Assembly: GCF_022024275.1 (NCBI RefSeq)
Contig: NZ_CP091804.1
Location: 62,001 to 126,000, forward strand
DNA length: 64,000 nt
Direction: 5' to 3'
Origin: Sphingopyxis sp. BSN-002
GTDB taxonomy: Bacteria > Pseudomonadota > Alphaproteobacteria > Sphingomonadales > Sphingomonadaceae
Both the position numbers and the translations under genes were made by a program. Positions 52,546 to 60,976 of the stretch are shown one piece after another. Each line of letters starts with the position of its first letter. Positions within the stretch are counted from its first letter, which is position 1. The notes below the pieces were generated by a model. It was given only the letters and a program-made list of their open reading frames with translations. It had not been told where the DNA came from and made no database searches.

Positions 52546-53364
52546 ATGCCAAAATTCGATATGGGTGCGGCGTGGGACGACACGATGGTGCTGCTGCGCT
52601 CCCACAGCGCACTGACCGGAGCGATCGCCGCGGTCTTCCTGTTCCTGCCCACCCTCGCTGTCAGCTGGTTCGGGCCGATGCCGATCGAGCCCGCCGAAGG
52701 GGCCACCTTCGATCAGATCATGGCCGCTTTCAGGGCGAATGCCGAGCAGGCGGTGCCCTATCAGCTGCTCATAGCGCTCGTCAGCGCCGTCGGCGGCGTC
52801 GGAATATTGCGGCTCTGGCTTGCGCGCACGGGAACGAGCGTTGGCGACGCCATCGTCTTTGCCCTGAAGATGGTTCCCACCATGATCGCAATCCAGATCA
52901 TCATGGGCGTGGCGATCGGCCTTGTCGGTGTTGCCTTGCTGATGCCGGGGATTGCCGCCGGTGCATCGGCGATCGGGGTATTGCTTGTCGGGATCGGCCT
53001 GCTGCTTTTCCTGGGGCTTTGCGCCTATCTGTGGGGACGCGTTTCCGTGACGTCTCCGGCGGTCGCCGACCAGACGCTCTATAATCCGCTCGCCGCGTTG
53101 CAGGAGAGCTGGAGGCTGACCCGGGACAACGGCTGGCGCATTTTCCTGTTCAGCTTTCTGGTGTTCATCGTGATCATGATCTTTTCGATGGTACTCGCCC
53201 TGATCGCCTACGCTGCGGTCGGGAACGGCGAGGGGATCGGGCGGATCGTGTCGGGGCTGATCGAGGCCGGGGTGGCTGTGGTGAGCGGGCTCGTGATGCT
53301 CGCGCTTTCGGCCGCCGTCTATCGCCAGCTTGCCGTGCGCGGCGTTGGAGATACATTCAGTTAA
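52546..53364 (+). CDS. Multi-pass membrane protein, tandem paralogue 1
   Basis: A 272-residue protein with about six membrane segments. The N-terminal part is [21 protein letters not shown]. Residues about 165-205 hold [20 protein letters not shown] followed by [14 protein letters not shown], and the end is [17 protein letters not shown]. The next gene shares all three blocks. The arrangement is like glycerophosphoryl diester phosphodiesterase membrane-domain proteins, but without the enzyme part. Function is unknown. Confidence 0.8.
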   Translation: MPKFDMGAAWDDTMVLLRSHSALTGAIAAVFLFLPTLAVSWFGPMPIEPAEGATFDQIMAAFRANAEQAVPYQLLIALVSAVGGVGILRLWLARTGTSVGDAIVFALKMVPTMIAIQIIMGVAIGLVGVALLMPGIAAGASAIGVLLVGIGLLLFLGLCAYLWGRVSVTSPAVADQTLYNPLAALQESWRLTRDNGWRIFLFSFLVFIVIMIFSMVLALIAYAAVGNGEGIGRIVSGLIEAGVAVVSGLVMLALSAAVYRQLAVRGVGDTFS

Positions 53365-53431
53365 TCCAAGGATAACAAGAGGCAAAGGGTCGGCTGCAAC
53401 GGAGTGAAAACGGACAACAGGGGGAAGTGAC

Positions 53432-54307
53432 ATGGTCAAGATGAGTATTGGAGCGGCCTTTTCGGAAACCTTTGCGTTTCTGAGGACCAACTGGATGCAG
53501 ATGCTGATGTGGCTGGGCGGTGCGGTTGTGATCGCCTGCCTGCTCGGGTGGCTGTTCCTGCGCAATGCAATGACAACGATGGTGATGGCGCAGGGAGATC
53601 CCTCGGCCGCATTCGGCGCGCTCGGATCGTTCGTGCTCTTTGCACTCGTCGCGGGCACGGTCGTCAGTGCAGCGAGCCTGCTGATCTGGCGGACCGGGCT
53701 GGTCGGCGGCGAGCCTGCAAGCGATATCGGCTGGGGGCTGGGCGCAGGCGCAGCCTATATGTTCGGGCTGTTTGTGGTGTACATCGCGACAATCATCCTG
53801 ATGTACATCTTCCTGTTCATCGTCGGCCTGCTGGCCTTTGCGGTGTTCGGTGCCAGCGGGATGTCGATCGAGAGCTTTGCGACCGGCGGCGCGTCGGCGG
53901 GGATCATCCTCTTCGGGATCATCATCTATGCCGCGATCATCATCTTCTTTCTGTGGTTCTTCGGCCGTCTTTCGGTCGCCGGTCCGCTGATGTCGGTGAA
54001 CCGCTCGTCGAACCCCTTTTCGGCCTTTGCCGAATCGTGGCGGCTTACCGGCGCCTCGCAGTGGACGATCGTCGGTTTCAACGTCCTGATGGGCATCGCG
54101 TTCGCGGTTTTCTTCTTCATCGTCTCGCTGGTGTTCGGCAGCGTCGCAAGCGCGATGATGACGCCCGACGCCGGCGCCGGAGCGATGATCGGAGCGCTGT
54201 TGCTGGCGCTGATCGTCTATGTTCCGACGATCCTTGTGTCGGTGTCGATGCCGGCAGCGGTCTATCGCTGCATCGGCGCGGCCGGAAAGGCCGATGTTTT
54301 CTCCTGA
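53432..54307 (+). CDS. Multi-pass membrane protein, tandem paralogue 2
   Basis: A 291-residue protein with six or so hydrophobic segments. It shares with its neighbour the N-terminal IGAAFSETFAFLRTNW, the FGRLSVAGPLMSVNRSSNPF then SAFAESWRLTGASQW block, and the C-terminal AAVYRCIGAAGKADVFS. These place it as a diverged duplicate of the gene upstream. AGGGGGAAG before the ATG at 53432 is a strong ribosome-binding site. Function is unknown. Confidence 0.8.
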   Translation: MVKMSIGAAFSETFAFLRTNWMQMLMWLGGAVVIACLLGWLFLRNAMTTMVMAQGDPSAAFGALGSFVLFALVAGTVVSAASLLIWRTGLVGGEPASDIGWGLGAGAAYMFGLFVVYIATIILMYIFLFIVGLLAFAVFGASGMSIESFATGGASAGIILFGIIIYAAIIIFFLWFFGRLSVAGPLMSVNRSSNPFSAFAESWRLTGASQWTIVGFNVLMGIAFAVFFFIVSLVFGSVASAMMTPDAGAGAMIGALLLALIVYVPTILVSVSMPAAVYRCIGAAGKADVFS

Positions 54308-54327
54308 TCGGGAGAAATGCCAAAACA

Positions 54328-54356
54328 GGGCGCTCCGGAAACGGGGCGCCCTTTTT
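54328..54356 (+). terminator. Rho-independent terminator after the membrane paralogues
   Basis: GGGCGC pairs with GCGCCC across TCCGGAAACGG, followed by TTTTT. It lies right after the second paralogue and just before the convergent hemF stop. Confidence 0.8.
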
Positions 54357-54359
54357 GTA

Positions 54360-55220
54360 TCAGCTCCATTTGGCCAGCGGCGGCAGGCTCATCAGGATCG
54401 CGTCGATATTGCCGCCGGTCTTGAGCCCGAACAGCGTCCCGCGGTCGTACACCAAGTTGAATTCGGCATAGTGCCCGCGCCAGATCAGCTGTTCCTCGCG
54501 GTCGGCCCCGGTGAAGGGCAGGCCCATGCGGCGACGCACGATCTGCGGAAATATGTCGAGGAACGCCTCGCCGACGGCCTGCGTGAAGGCAAAGTTGCGA
54601 TCGAACTCGGCATCGTCGCCGCATTCGAGATGGTCGTAGAAGATGCCGCCCACACCGCGATGGACGCCGCGATGCGGGATATAGAAATATTCGTCTGCCC
54701 ACTTCGCGTAGCGTTCGTACACATCGGGACCATAGGGCGCGCAGGCGGCGCGGAAGCGGGCGTGGAAGGCGTCGGTGTCTTCCTGACAGGGGATCGGGGG
54801 ATTGAGATCGGCGCCGCCGCCGAACCAGCGCTTCGTCGTCGCCAGGAAGCGCGTGTTCATATGCACTGCGGGGACGTGCGGGTTCGCCATATGCGCGACA
54901 AGGCTGATGCCGGTCGCGAAAAAGTTCGGGTCTTCACCGGCCCCGTGGATCGACTTTGCAAATTCGGGCGCGAACTCCCCGCCGACGGTCGAGACGTTGA
55001 CCCCGACCTTTTCGAAGACCTGGCCGGTCATGACGCCGCGAACCCCGCCGCCGCCTTCGCCGGGCTCCATTCCCGCGGCTTCACGGTCCCACGGCGTGTA
55101 GGCAAAGGCGGCATCGCTGCCCGCCTCGCGCTCGATCTTCTCGAACTCGGCGCAGATCCGGTCGCGAAGCGACTCGAACCAGTTGCGCGCGGACTGTTGC
55201 TGGTGGTCGAGCGGTATCAT
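54360..55220 (-). CDS. hemF: Oxygen-dependent coproporphyrinogen III oxidase
   Basis: A 286-residue enzyme of haem synthesis. Motifs include GGGGVRGVMTGQVFEKVGVN, VSTVGGEFAPEF, and VAHMANPHVPAVHMNTR with active-site histidines. Others are RFLATTKRWFGGGADLNPP and HRGVHRGVGGIFYDHLE. It acts on coproporphyrinogen III, using oxygen, to give protoporphyrinogen IX. The start overlaps the trmL stop by 4 bp, so trmL and hemF are co-translated. Confidence 0.96.
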   Translation of the reverse strand: MIPLDHQQQSARNWFESLRDRICAEFEKIEREAGSDAAFAYTPWDREAAGMEPGEGGGGVRGVMTGQVFEKVGVNVSTVGGEFAPEFAKSIHGAGEDPNFFATGISLVAHMANPHVPAVHMNTRFLATTKRWFGGGADLNPPIPCQEDTDAFHARFRAACAPYGPDVYERYAKWADEYFYIPHRGVHRGVGGIFYDHLECGDDAEFDRNFAFTQAVGEAFLDIFPQIVRRRMGLPFTGADREEQLIWRGHYAEFNLVYDRGTLFGLKTGGNIDAILMSLPPLAKWS

Positions 55221-55675
55221 GCGGGAAAGCCTTTCGTTTGGCGAAGCGCCTCGGCGAGCGCGATGCCAGCCGCGACCGCGACATTCAAGGATCGAAAGCC
55301 CGGCTGCATCGGAATCGCGACCCGCGCGGTGACGGCCTCATGGACGTGGTGCGGAACGCCCGCGCTCTCTGATCCGAAGAGCAGCACGTCGCCTTGATCG
55401 AAGTCAAAGTCGGGGAGGGGGGTGGCCCCGGCGGTGGTGAGCAATATGATGCGCTGCCCGGCGGTCTGCGACCATTGGCGAAACGCCTCCCACGCCGGAT
55501 GGCGGCGGACATTGGCGCGCACGGCATAGTCCATGCCTGCGCGCTTCAGTGCTGCGTCGCCGAAAGGAAAACCGCACGGTTCGATGATATGCGCCGGCGC
55601 GCCGAAGCAGGCGGCAGTGCGCAATATGGTGCCGACATTGCCGGCGATGTCGGGCTGGAAGAGGGCGATTTCCAT
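55217..55675 (-). CDS. trmL: tRNA (cytidine/uridine-34 2'-O)-methyltransferase
   Basis: A 152-residue SPOUT-class methyltransferase that modifies the wobble base of certain leucine tRNAs. ATG 55675 gives MEIALFQPDIAGNVGTILRT, the typical N-terminus; an in-frame ATG at 55723 would add 16 residues. IIEPCGFPF, LLFGSESAGVPHHVHE, and the knot region PMQPGFRSLNVAVAAGIALAEAL are conserved. It precedes hemF. Confidence 0.9.
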   Translation of the reverse strand: MEIALFQPDIAGNVGTILRTAACFGAPAHIIEPCGFPFGDAALKRAGMDYAVRANVRRHPAWEAFRQWSQTAGQRIILLTTAGATPLPDFDFDQGDVLLFGSESAGVPHHVHEAVTARVAIPMQPGFRSLNVAVAAGIALAEALRQTKGFPA

Positions 55676-55899
55676 GCTGCCGCCATAAAGGCGAAGCCGC
55701 CGGGAATCGAGAGGCTTGGCCATCGTCCGATCGTTGCGCGCCCGAAGCGGAAATTGCCTGTTGGCAAGCCCGGACAGTGCGGCTATCAGGCCCGCAATTC
55801 CCGGAGGGGCCGCCGGGCTGTGCCACTATTTGTGCGCGCAATCGGGGCGGGTCACTCCTTCGAGAACTATTGTCAGTTCACCCATGCAAGGGCAGTCGA

Positions 55900-56457
55900 A
55901 TGGCCAGTGAAACCGATACTACCGCCGGCATCGAAGATGGCGTGCGGCGCCGGGACTTCATCAACATCGCAGCAGTGAGTTTTGCCGGTGTCGGTGCAGC
56001 CGCGGTGGTGCTTCCCCTGGTCAACCAGATGAACCCTTCGGCCGACGTTCTCGCGCAGTCGACCACCGAGATCGACATTTCCGCGATCCAGCCCGGGCAG
56101 GCGATCAAGACCAGCTGGCGCAAGCAGCCCGTCTTCGTCCGCAACCTGGTTCCCGCCGAAATCGCGGCGGCGAAGAAGGTCCCGCTCAGCGATCTGCGCG
56201 ATCCCCAGACGATCGACGAGCGCACCAAGCCCGGCAAGGAAAACTGGCTGATCACGCTCGGCGTCTGCACCCACCTCGGCTGCGTGCCGCTCGGCGCTGC
56301 CGAGGGCGAGAATCGCGGCGACTTCGGTGGCTATTTCTGCCCGTGCCACGGTTCGCACTACGACACCGCGGCGCGTATCCGCAAAGGCCCGGCGCCCAAG
56401 AATCTGGTCGTGCCGCCTTATGAATTCAACAGCGACACCGTCGTGACGATCGGCTGA
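55900..56457 (+). CDS. petA: Ubiquinol-cytochrome c reductase iron-sulfur (Rieske) subunit
   Basis: A 185-residue protein. An N-terminal twin-arginine helix ([20 protein letters not shown]) anchors and exports it. The Rieske 2Fe-2S ligands are in CTHLGC near residue 127 and CPCHGSHYD near 147. [11 protein letters not shown] and DPQTIDER are typical of bacterial bc1 Rieske proteins. It oxidises ubiquinol and passes electrons to cytochrome c1. It heads the petABC operon. Confidence 0.97.
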   Translation: MASETDTTAGIEDGVRRRDFINIAAVSFAGVGAAAVVLPLVNQMNPSADVLAQSTTEIDISAIQPGQAIKTSWRKQPVFVRNLVPAEIAAAKKVPLSDLRDPQTIDERTKPGKENWLITLGVCTHLGCVPLGAAEGENRGDFGGYFCPCHGSHYDTAARIRKGPAPKNLVVPPYEFNSDTVVTIG

Positions 56458-56470
56458 GGAGCGAGATAAG

Positions 56471-57751
56471 ATGAGCTTTCCCTGGGCCAAACCCTATGAA
56501 CCCCAGCATCCGCTGATGAAGTGGATGGACGAGAAGCTGCCGATTCCGCGGCTGGTCTATAATGCGACCGGCCCGGGCTATCCGGTTCCGCGCAACCTCA
56601 ACTATTTCTGGAACTTCGGCGTCCTTGCGGGCGCCGCGCTGGTCATCCAGATCATCACCGGCATCGTTCTGGCGATGCACTATGCCGCCAATGCGGGGGT
56701 CGCCTTCAATTCGGTCGAGCATATCATGCGCGACGTGAATGCCGGCTGGTTCATCCGCTACGCGCATATGAACGGTGCAAGCATGTTCTTCATCGTCGTC
56801 TATCTGCACATTTTCCGCGGCCTCTATTACGGTTCGTACAAGGCGCCGCGCGAAATGGTGTGGCTGCTCGGCGTCGTGATCTTCCTGCTGATGATGGCGA
56901 CCGCCTTCATGGGCTACGTCCTTCCGTGGGGCCAGATGAGCTTCTGGGGCGCGCAGGTCATTACCGGCTTCTTCTCGGCGATTCCGGTCGTCGGCGACCC
57001 GATCCGCGTGTGGCTGCTCGGCGGCTTCGCGCCGGACAACGCCGCGCTCAACCGCTTCTTCTCGCTGCACTATCTGCTGCCGTTCGTGATCGCGGGTGTC
57101 ATCATCCTGCACATCTGGGCGCTGCACATTCCGGGTTCGTCGAACCCGACCGGCATCGAGGTGAAGGACGAGCAGGACACGGTCCCGTTCCATCCCTATT
57201 ACACCGCGAAGGATGGCTTCGGCGTCGGCGTGTTCCTGCTGGTTTTCGTCGCACTGACCTTCTTCAGCCCGAACCTGCTCGGCCATGCCGACAACTATAT
57301 CGCGGCGAACCCGCTTTCGACCCCCGCGCATATCGTGCCCGAATGGTATTTCTGGCCCTTCTACGCGATCCTGCGCGCCTTCACGTTCAACTTCCTGTGG
57401 ATCGACGCGAAGCTTTGGGGCGTCATCGCGATGTTCGCGGCGATCGCGCTGCTGTTCTTCCTGCCCTGGCTGGACAGCTCGCCGGTGAAGTCGTCGAACT
57501 ATCGTCCGCTCAACCGCATCTTCTTCTGGGTCCTCGTCGTCGACGTGCTGATCCTCGGCTATTGCGGCAAGAGCCCGGCGGAACAGCCCTATGTGCTGCT
57601 CAGCCAGCTCGGTGCGATCTATTACTTCGCTCACTTCCTGATCATTCTGCCGATCATCTCGCGGATCGAGCGTCCGCTGCCGATGCCGAATTCGATCACG
57701 GAAGCGGTCCTCGCAAAGCATGCCGACGACACGTCGGCGGCCACGGCCTGA
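56471..57751 (+). CDS. petB: Cytochrome b of the bc1 complex
   Basis: A 426-residue protein with eight helices. It carries the paired haem-ligand histidines in [38 protein letters not shown], and [20 protein letters not shown]. The quinol-site motif [11 protein letters not shown] (PEWY) is present. [17 protein letters not shown] is also conserved. It has the quinol-oxidation and quinone-reduction sites. The gene lies 13 bp after petA. Confidence 0.97.
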   Translation: MSFPWAKPYEPQHPLMKWMDEKLPIPRLVYNATGPGYPVPRNLNYFWNFGVLAGAALVIQIITGIVLAMHYAANAGVAFNSVEHIMRDVNAGWFIRYAHMNGASMFFIVVYLHIFRGLYYGSYKAPREMVWLLGVVIFLLMMATAFMGYVLPWGQMSFWGAQVITGFFSAIPVVGDPIRVWLLGGFAPDNAALNRFFSLHYLLPFVIAGVIILHIWALHIPGSSNPTGIEVKDEQDTVPFHPYYTAKDGFGVGVFLLVFVALTFFSPNLLGHADNYIAANPLSTPAHIVPEWYFWPFYAILRAFTFNFLWIDAKLWGVIAMFAAIALLFFLPWLDSSPVKSSNYRPLNRIFFWVLVVDVLILGYCGKSPAEQPYVLLSQLGAIYYFAHFLIILPIISRIERPLPMPNSITEAVLAKHADDTSAATA

Positions 57752-57782
57752 GCGCCGGACTTTAATAGGAGCTGATACAGCC

Positions 57783-58592
57783 ATGGTTCGTCCGCTCGGT
57801 TTCCTCGTCGGCCTGGGTTTCATTGCCGCGCTGGTGTTCGCGATCCTCACGACGCCGCTCACCAATGAGCCCAACGCCTCGCACGAGTTCCACAAGCATC
57901 CCCGGCATCTGAAGCTGACCAGCGACGGCATGATGCCGCACTGGGACAAGGCCCAGCTGCAGCGCGGGCTTCAGGTGTACAAGGAGGTCTGCTCGGCCTG
58001 CCACAGTCTGCACCTCGTCGCGTTCCGCGACATTCAGGATCTCGGTTATACCGAGGGCCAGGTGAAGACCTTCGCCAAGGGCTTCCAGGTGCCGTCGATC
58101 AACCCCGACACGGGTGAGCCGGCGACGCGCGACGGCCTGCCGTCGGACTATTTCCCGGGCCCCTATGCGAACGAAGTCGCGGCGCGCGCTGCCAACAACA
58201 ATGCGCTTCCGCCCGACCTGTCGCTGATCACCAAGGCGCGCGAAGGCGGCAAGGACTATGTCTATTCGCTGCTGACCGGTTTCCAGAACCCGCCGGCAAA
58301 CCTGCCGAAGGAACTTCGTCCGGGCACGGGGCTGCACTTCAACCCCTATTTCGCGAACCTCAACCTCGCGATGGCTCCGCCGCTGACCAAGGGTCAGGTG
58401 ACCTTCGCCGACGGTTCGCCGAATACGGTCGAAGCGATGGCCGCCGACGTCAGCGCCTTCCTGGTCTGGACCGCCGAGCCGAAGCTGGTGAAGCGCGTAC
58501 AGGTGGGCTGGGCAGCGTTCATCTTCCTGCTCATCTTCACCGGCCTGACCTATATGTCGTACCGGAACATCTGGGCCGACAAGAAGCATTGA
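57783..58592 (+). CDS. petC: Cytochrome c1 of the bc1 complex
   Basis: A 269-residue haem c protein. An N-terminal hydrophobic segment (LGFLVGLGFIAALVFAILTT) acts as signal. The haem motif CSACH is in EVCSACHSLHLVAFRDI near residue 70, and the Met ligand is in the NLNLAMAPPL block. It ends with a C-terminal membrane anchor (AFIFLLIFTGLTYMSYRNIW). It completes the petABC set. The apt gene follows in the same direction. Confidence 0.97.
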   Translation: MVRPLGFLVGLGFIAALVFAILTTPLTNEPNASHEFHKHPRHLKLTSDGMMPHWDKAQLQRGLQVYKEVCSACHSLHLVAFRDIQDLGYTEGQVKTFAKGFQVPSINPDTGEPATRDGLPSDYFPGPYANEVAARAANNNALPPDLSLITKAREGGKDYVYSLLTGFQNPPANLPKELRPGTGLHFNPYFANLNLAMAPPLTKGQVTFADGSPNTVEAMAADVSAFLVWTAEPKLVKRVQVGWAAFIFLLIFTGLTYMSYRNIWADKKH

Positions 58593-58618
58593 GGAATTGA
58601 GGGAGGGCGACCACGCAG

Positions 58619-59173
58619 ATGATCGCCCTCCCGCCTCGACCGGACCTCGACCTGGCGTCGCTTGTCCGTACCATCCCGGATTTTCCCAAGCCGGGCATCC
58701 AGTTCCGCGACATCACCACGCTGATCGGCGACGCCGCCGGTTTTGCCGAGAGCGTTCGCCGCCTGAGCGCGCGTGCCGCGGCCCATCGCCCCGACCATAT
58801 CGTTGCAGTCGAAGCCCGCGGCTTCCTGTTCGGCGCCGCGATGGCGACGGCCATGGGACTGGGAGTCGTCCCCGTGCGCAAGGCGGGGAAGCTGCCGGGC
58901 GTCACCATCGGCGTGGACTATGAACTCGAATATGGCGTCGACCGGCTCGAACTTCACGAGGGTGCGGTCCTGCCGGGGCACCGTGTCGTCCTGGTCGACG
59001 ATCTGCTGGCGACCGGCGGCACGATCCTCGCGGCGGCAGCGCTGATGCGCAGCGCCGGGGCCGAAGTCGCGGCAGCGATGTTCGTCATCGACCTGCCCGA
59101 TCTGGGCGGCTCACAGCGGCTCGAGGCCGCGGGGATTACATGCGAGACGCTGATCGCGTTCGATGGCGATTGA
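58619..59173 (+). CDS. apt: Adenine phosphoribosyltransferase
   Basis: A 184-residue purine-salvage enzyme. IPDFPKPGIQFRDITTLIGD is the APRT N-terminus, VAVEARGFLFGAAMA is conserved, and the PRPP loop is VVLVDDLLATGGTI near residue 123. It joins adenine to PRPP, making AMP. It lies 26 bp after petC and overlaps the next gene by 11 bp. Confidence 0.94.
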   Translation: MIALPPRPDLDLASLVRTIPDFPKPGIQFRDITTLIGDAAGFAESVRRLSARAAAHRPDHIVAVEARGFLFGAAMATAMGLGVVPVRKAGKLPGVTIGVDYELEYGVDRLELHEGAVLPGHRVVLVDDLLATGGTILAAAALMRSAGAEVAAAMFVIDLPDLGGSQRLEAAGITCETLIAFDGD

Positions 59174-59735
59174 TGGTGGCGACGGTGCGCGCGCCACGGT
59201 GCGCGCGCTCATCGAGGCCGACGAACTTCGCATGGCGGCGCTGTCGGCCGTCGCCGACCTGGCGCTTCCCGACGGATGGATCGGCGCAGGCTTCGTGCGC
59301 GACGCCGTGTGGGATCACCTGCACGGCCGTTCGGGCGCTCCCCCAGCCGGCGACACAGACGTGTTGTGGTTCGATGCGGAGGCGGTGGACGAAGCCGTCG
59401 ATCGGGCTCTGGAGGAGAAGCTGAGGGCGGCGCTGCCGTGCTTCGGCTGGTCGGTGAAGAATCAGGCGCGGATGCATGTGCGCAACGGCGATGCGCCCTA
59501 TGTCTCGGTGGCCGACGCCATGACGCGCTGGCCCGAAACGGCGACGGCGGTTGCGGCAAGGCTCGTTGCGGGGGGTGTCGAGATCAGCGCGCCGCTGGGC
59601 CTCGACGACCTGTTCGCCATGCGATTGCGGCCAACGATTTCCTTCACGGGAAGAAAGCATGCGATCTTCCGGCAAAGGCTCGCATCGAAGCGCTGGGTCG
59701 AACGCTACCCGATGCTGACGATCGTCCGGCCCTGA
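59163..59735 (+). CDS. Nucleotidyltransferase family protein (DUF925 type)
   Basis: A 190-residue protein that starts inside the last codons of apt. DLALPDGWIGAGFVRDAVWD, then DTDVLWFDAEAVDEAVD and WSVKNQARMHVRNGD, fit the DUF925/nucleotidyltransferase family (PF06042). APLGLDDLFAMRLRPT and KRWVERYPMLTIV are its C-terminal blocks. The substrate is unknown. A terminator-like hairpin lies just downstream but faces the other way. Confidence 0.85.
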   Translation: MAIDGGDGARATVRALIEADELRMAALSAVADLALPDGWIGAGFVRDAVWDHLHGRSGAPPAGDTDVLWFDAEAVDEAVDRALEEKLRAALPCFGWSVKNQARMHVRNGDAPYVSVADAMTRWPETATAVAARLVAGGVEISAPLGLDDLFAMRLRPTISFTGRKHAIFRQRLASKRWVERYPMLTIVRP

Positions 59736-59750
59736 CCGGAACAAAGAAAA

Positions 59751-59772
59751 GCCCGCGCCCGAAGGCGCGGGC
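59751..59772 (-). terminator. Terminator for the eipA gene
   Basis: Read on the minus strand, GCCCGCGCC pairs with GGCGCGGGC across TTCG and is followed by TTTTCTTTG. It sits 28 bases beyond the eipA stop. Confidence 0.8.
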
Positions 59773-59800
59773 CGATCGCCCCTTTATGCGCCGGGTCTTC

Positions 59801-60565
59801 CTAGAACGGGACCCAGTTCTGCTTCTTGCGGAACTTCATATAACCGACGTTCGCGCCGAGCCGCGCGCCTACGCCGACGCGGATCGGGATCAGCACGACG
59901 TCGCCGCGGCGGAGATAGGAGGCATTGAAGCCGCCGATCAGATAGGCCGCGCCTTCGCCAGCAGGGTAGCGCTTGTAGAGGTCGTTGGTGTCGAACAGGT
60001 TGTAGACGAGGACGAAGGTGTTGCCGGCATTGGCGCCTGCGTCGAAGCCGACCGAGGGGCCGGTCCAGTATGCGGGCATCTCGCCTTCGACCTTGTGGAA
60101 CAATGTTCCCGAGCCGTAGCGCACGCCGAGGACGAGCGCCCCGCCGGCTTCGCGGCCGACGATATAGGCATTGGGCTCGCCCTGCTTCTTGAGGATGTCT
60201 TCGATCAGTCCGGCGAGACCTTGCGCACCCTTGCCGAACACACCCTCGGCAGCGCCGATCAGGTCGTCCTTCTTGTATGTGGTACCCGGCGGGGCGGTAT
60301 TGGCGACCGTGTCGGTCGACGTCGCAGTCGCACCGGTATCGGGGGTCGTCGAATATTGCTGGTCGCCGGTGGCAAGGTCGCTGTCGAGCGTCGAATCGCT
60401 GCTTGCGGGGGGCGGGGGCGGCACGGGCGCCGGATTGTCGAGATCGGAGTCGATCGCGGTGTTCGGATCGACCGAGGTCATTTGCGCGCTCGCGGCGACG
60501 GGCGAGAAGATCAGGCCGAACGACGCAAAGGCCGTTACGGCGAAGGTGGTGAGCGTCTTGCGCAT
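59801..60565 (-). CDS. eipA: EipA-like envelope integrity protein (DUF1134)
   Basis: A 254-residue exported protein from ATG 60565 (MRKTLTTFAVTAFASFGLIF, signal to about ASA). A low-complexity Pro/Ser/Thr region (residues 35-90) precedes the DUF1134 domain from about 100 to 254: AYIVGREAGGALVLGVRYGS, YWTGPSVGFDAGANAGNTFV, LIGGFNASYLRRGDVVLIPI, and GVGARLGANVGYMKFRKKQN. In Brucella this family protein is required for envelope stress resistance and is activated by CtrA. The promoter region here carries CtrA and GANTC sites. Confidence 0.88.
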   Translation of the reverse strand: MRKTLTTFAVTAFASFGLIFSPVAASAQMTSVDPNTAIDSDLDNPAPVPPPPPASSDSTLDSDLATGDQQYSTTPDTGATATSTDTVANTAPPGTTYKKDDLIGAAEGVFGKGAQGLAGLIEDILKKQGEPNAYIVGREAGGALVLGVRYGSGTLFHKVEGEMPAYWTGPSVGFDAGANAGNTFVLVYNLFDTNDLYKRYPAGEGAAYLIGGFNASYLRRGDVVLIPIRVGVGARLGANVGYMKFRKKQNWVPF

Positions 60566-60605
60566 ATTTCCCCCAAATTGGTCGGCGCAACGCGCGCCAC
60601 GCGGG

Positions 60606-60681
60606 TTAACCATGACTCCTTCCATGAATCGCGGGCAATGAACGGGCGATGACCTGAGTCGATTTTGCGCCAGACCGAATC
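60606..60681. promoter_or_regulatory. CtrA-like half-site and four GANTC sites upstream of eipA
   Basis: TTAACCAT lies at 60606-60613, 41 bases upstream of the eipA start on the minus strand. GANTC sites are at 60614, 60626, 60656 and 60677, four within 68 bp. The combination of CtrA and CcrM sites is the hallmark of cell-cycle-controlled alphaproteobacterial promoters. The rest of 60566-60805 shows no gene. Confidence 0.7.
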
Positions 60682-60805
60682 ATTTTCGCCGCGAATGACG
60701 CAAAAGAAGGTCAAACGGGGGCAATGTTTGGCGTTGCGGGGCGCGAAACGCATGGCTATAGCGACCCGCCTAAGGCCAGCCCGTCGTTAGCGCGATGGAC
60801 CATGC

Positions 60806-60898
60806 GGAGACGTGGGTGAGTGGCTGAAACCAACGGTTTGCTAAACCGTCGTACTGGTAAATCCGGTACCGAGGGTTCGAATCCCTCCGTCTCCGCCA
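60806..60898 (+). tRNA. tRNA-Ser (anticodon GCU)
   Basis: The acceptor arm pairs GGAGACG with CGTCTCC. The anticodon arm reads ACGGTTTGCTAAACCGT, with GCT as the anticodon. A long variable arm typical of class II tRNAs is present, and the T arm has GAGGGTTCGAATCCCTC. CCA is encoded at the 3' end. It decodes AGC and AGU serine codons. Confidence 0.95.
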
Positions 60899-60976
60899 CC
60901 TTCTTTCCCTCTCGCACCCTTTTCCCGCGACGGGTTGCGGCGCGCCCGCGCCACGCGCCCGGCCGACGAAGGATCA

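Noticed and set aside
54625..54900. Plus-strand frames within hemF that repeat charged residues
   Set aside because: They are antisense readings of hemF, whose minus-strand motifs are unmistakable.
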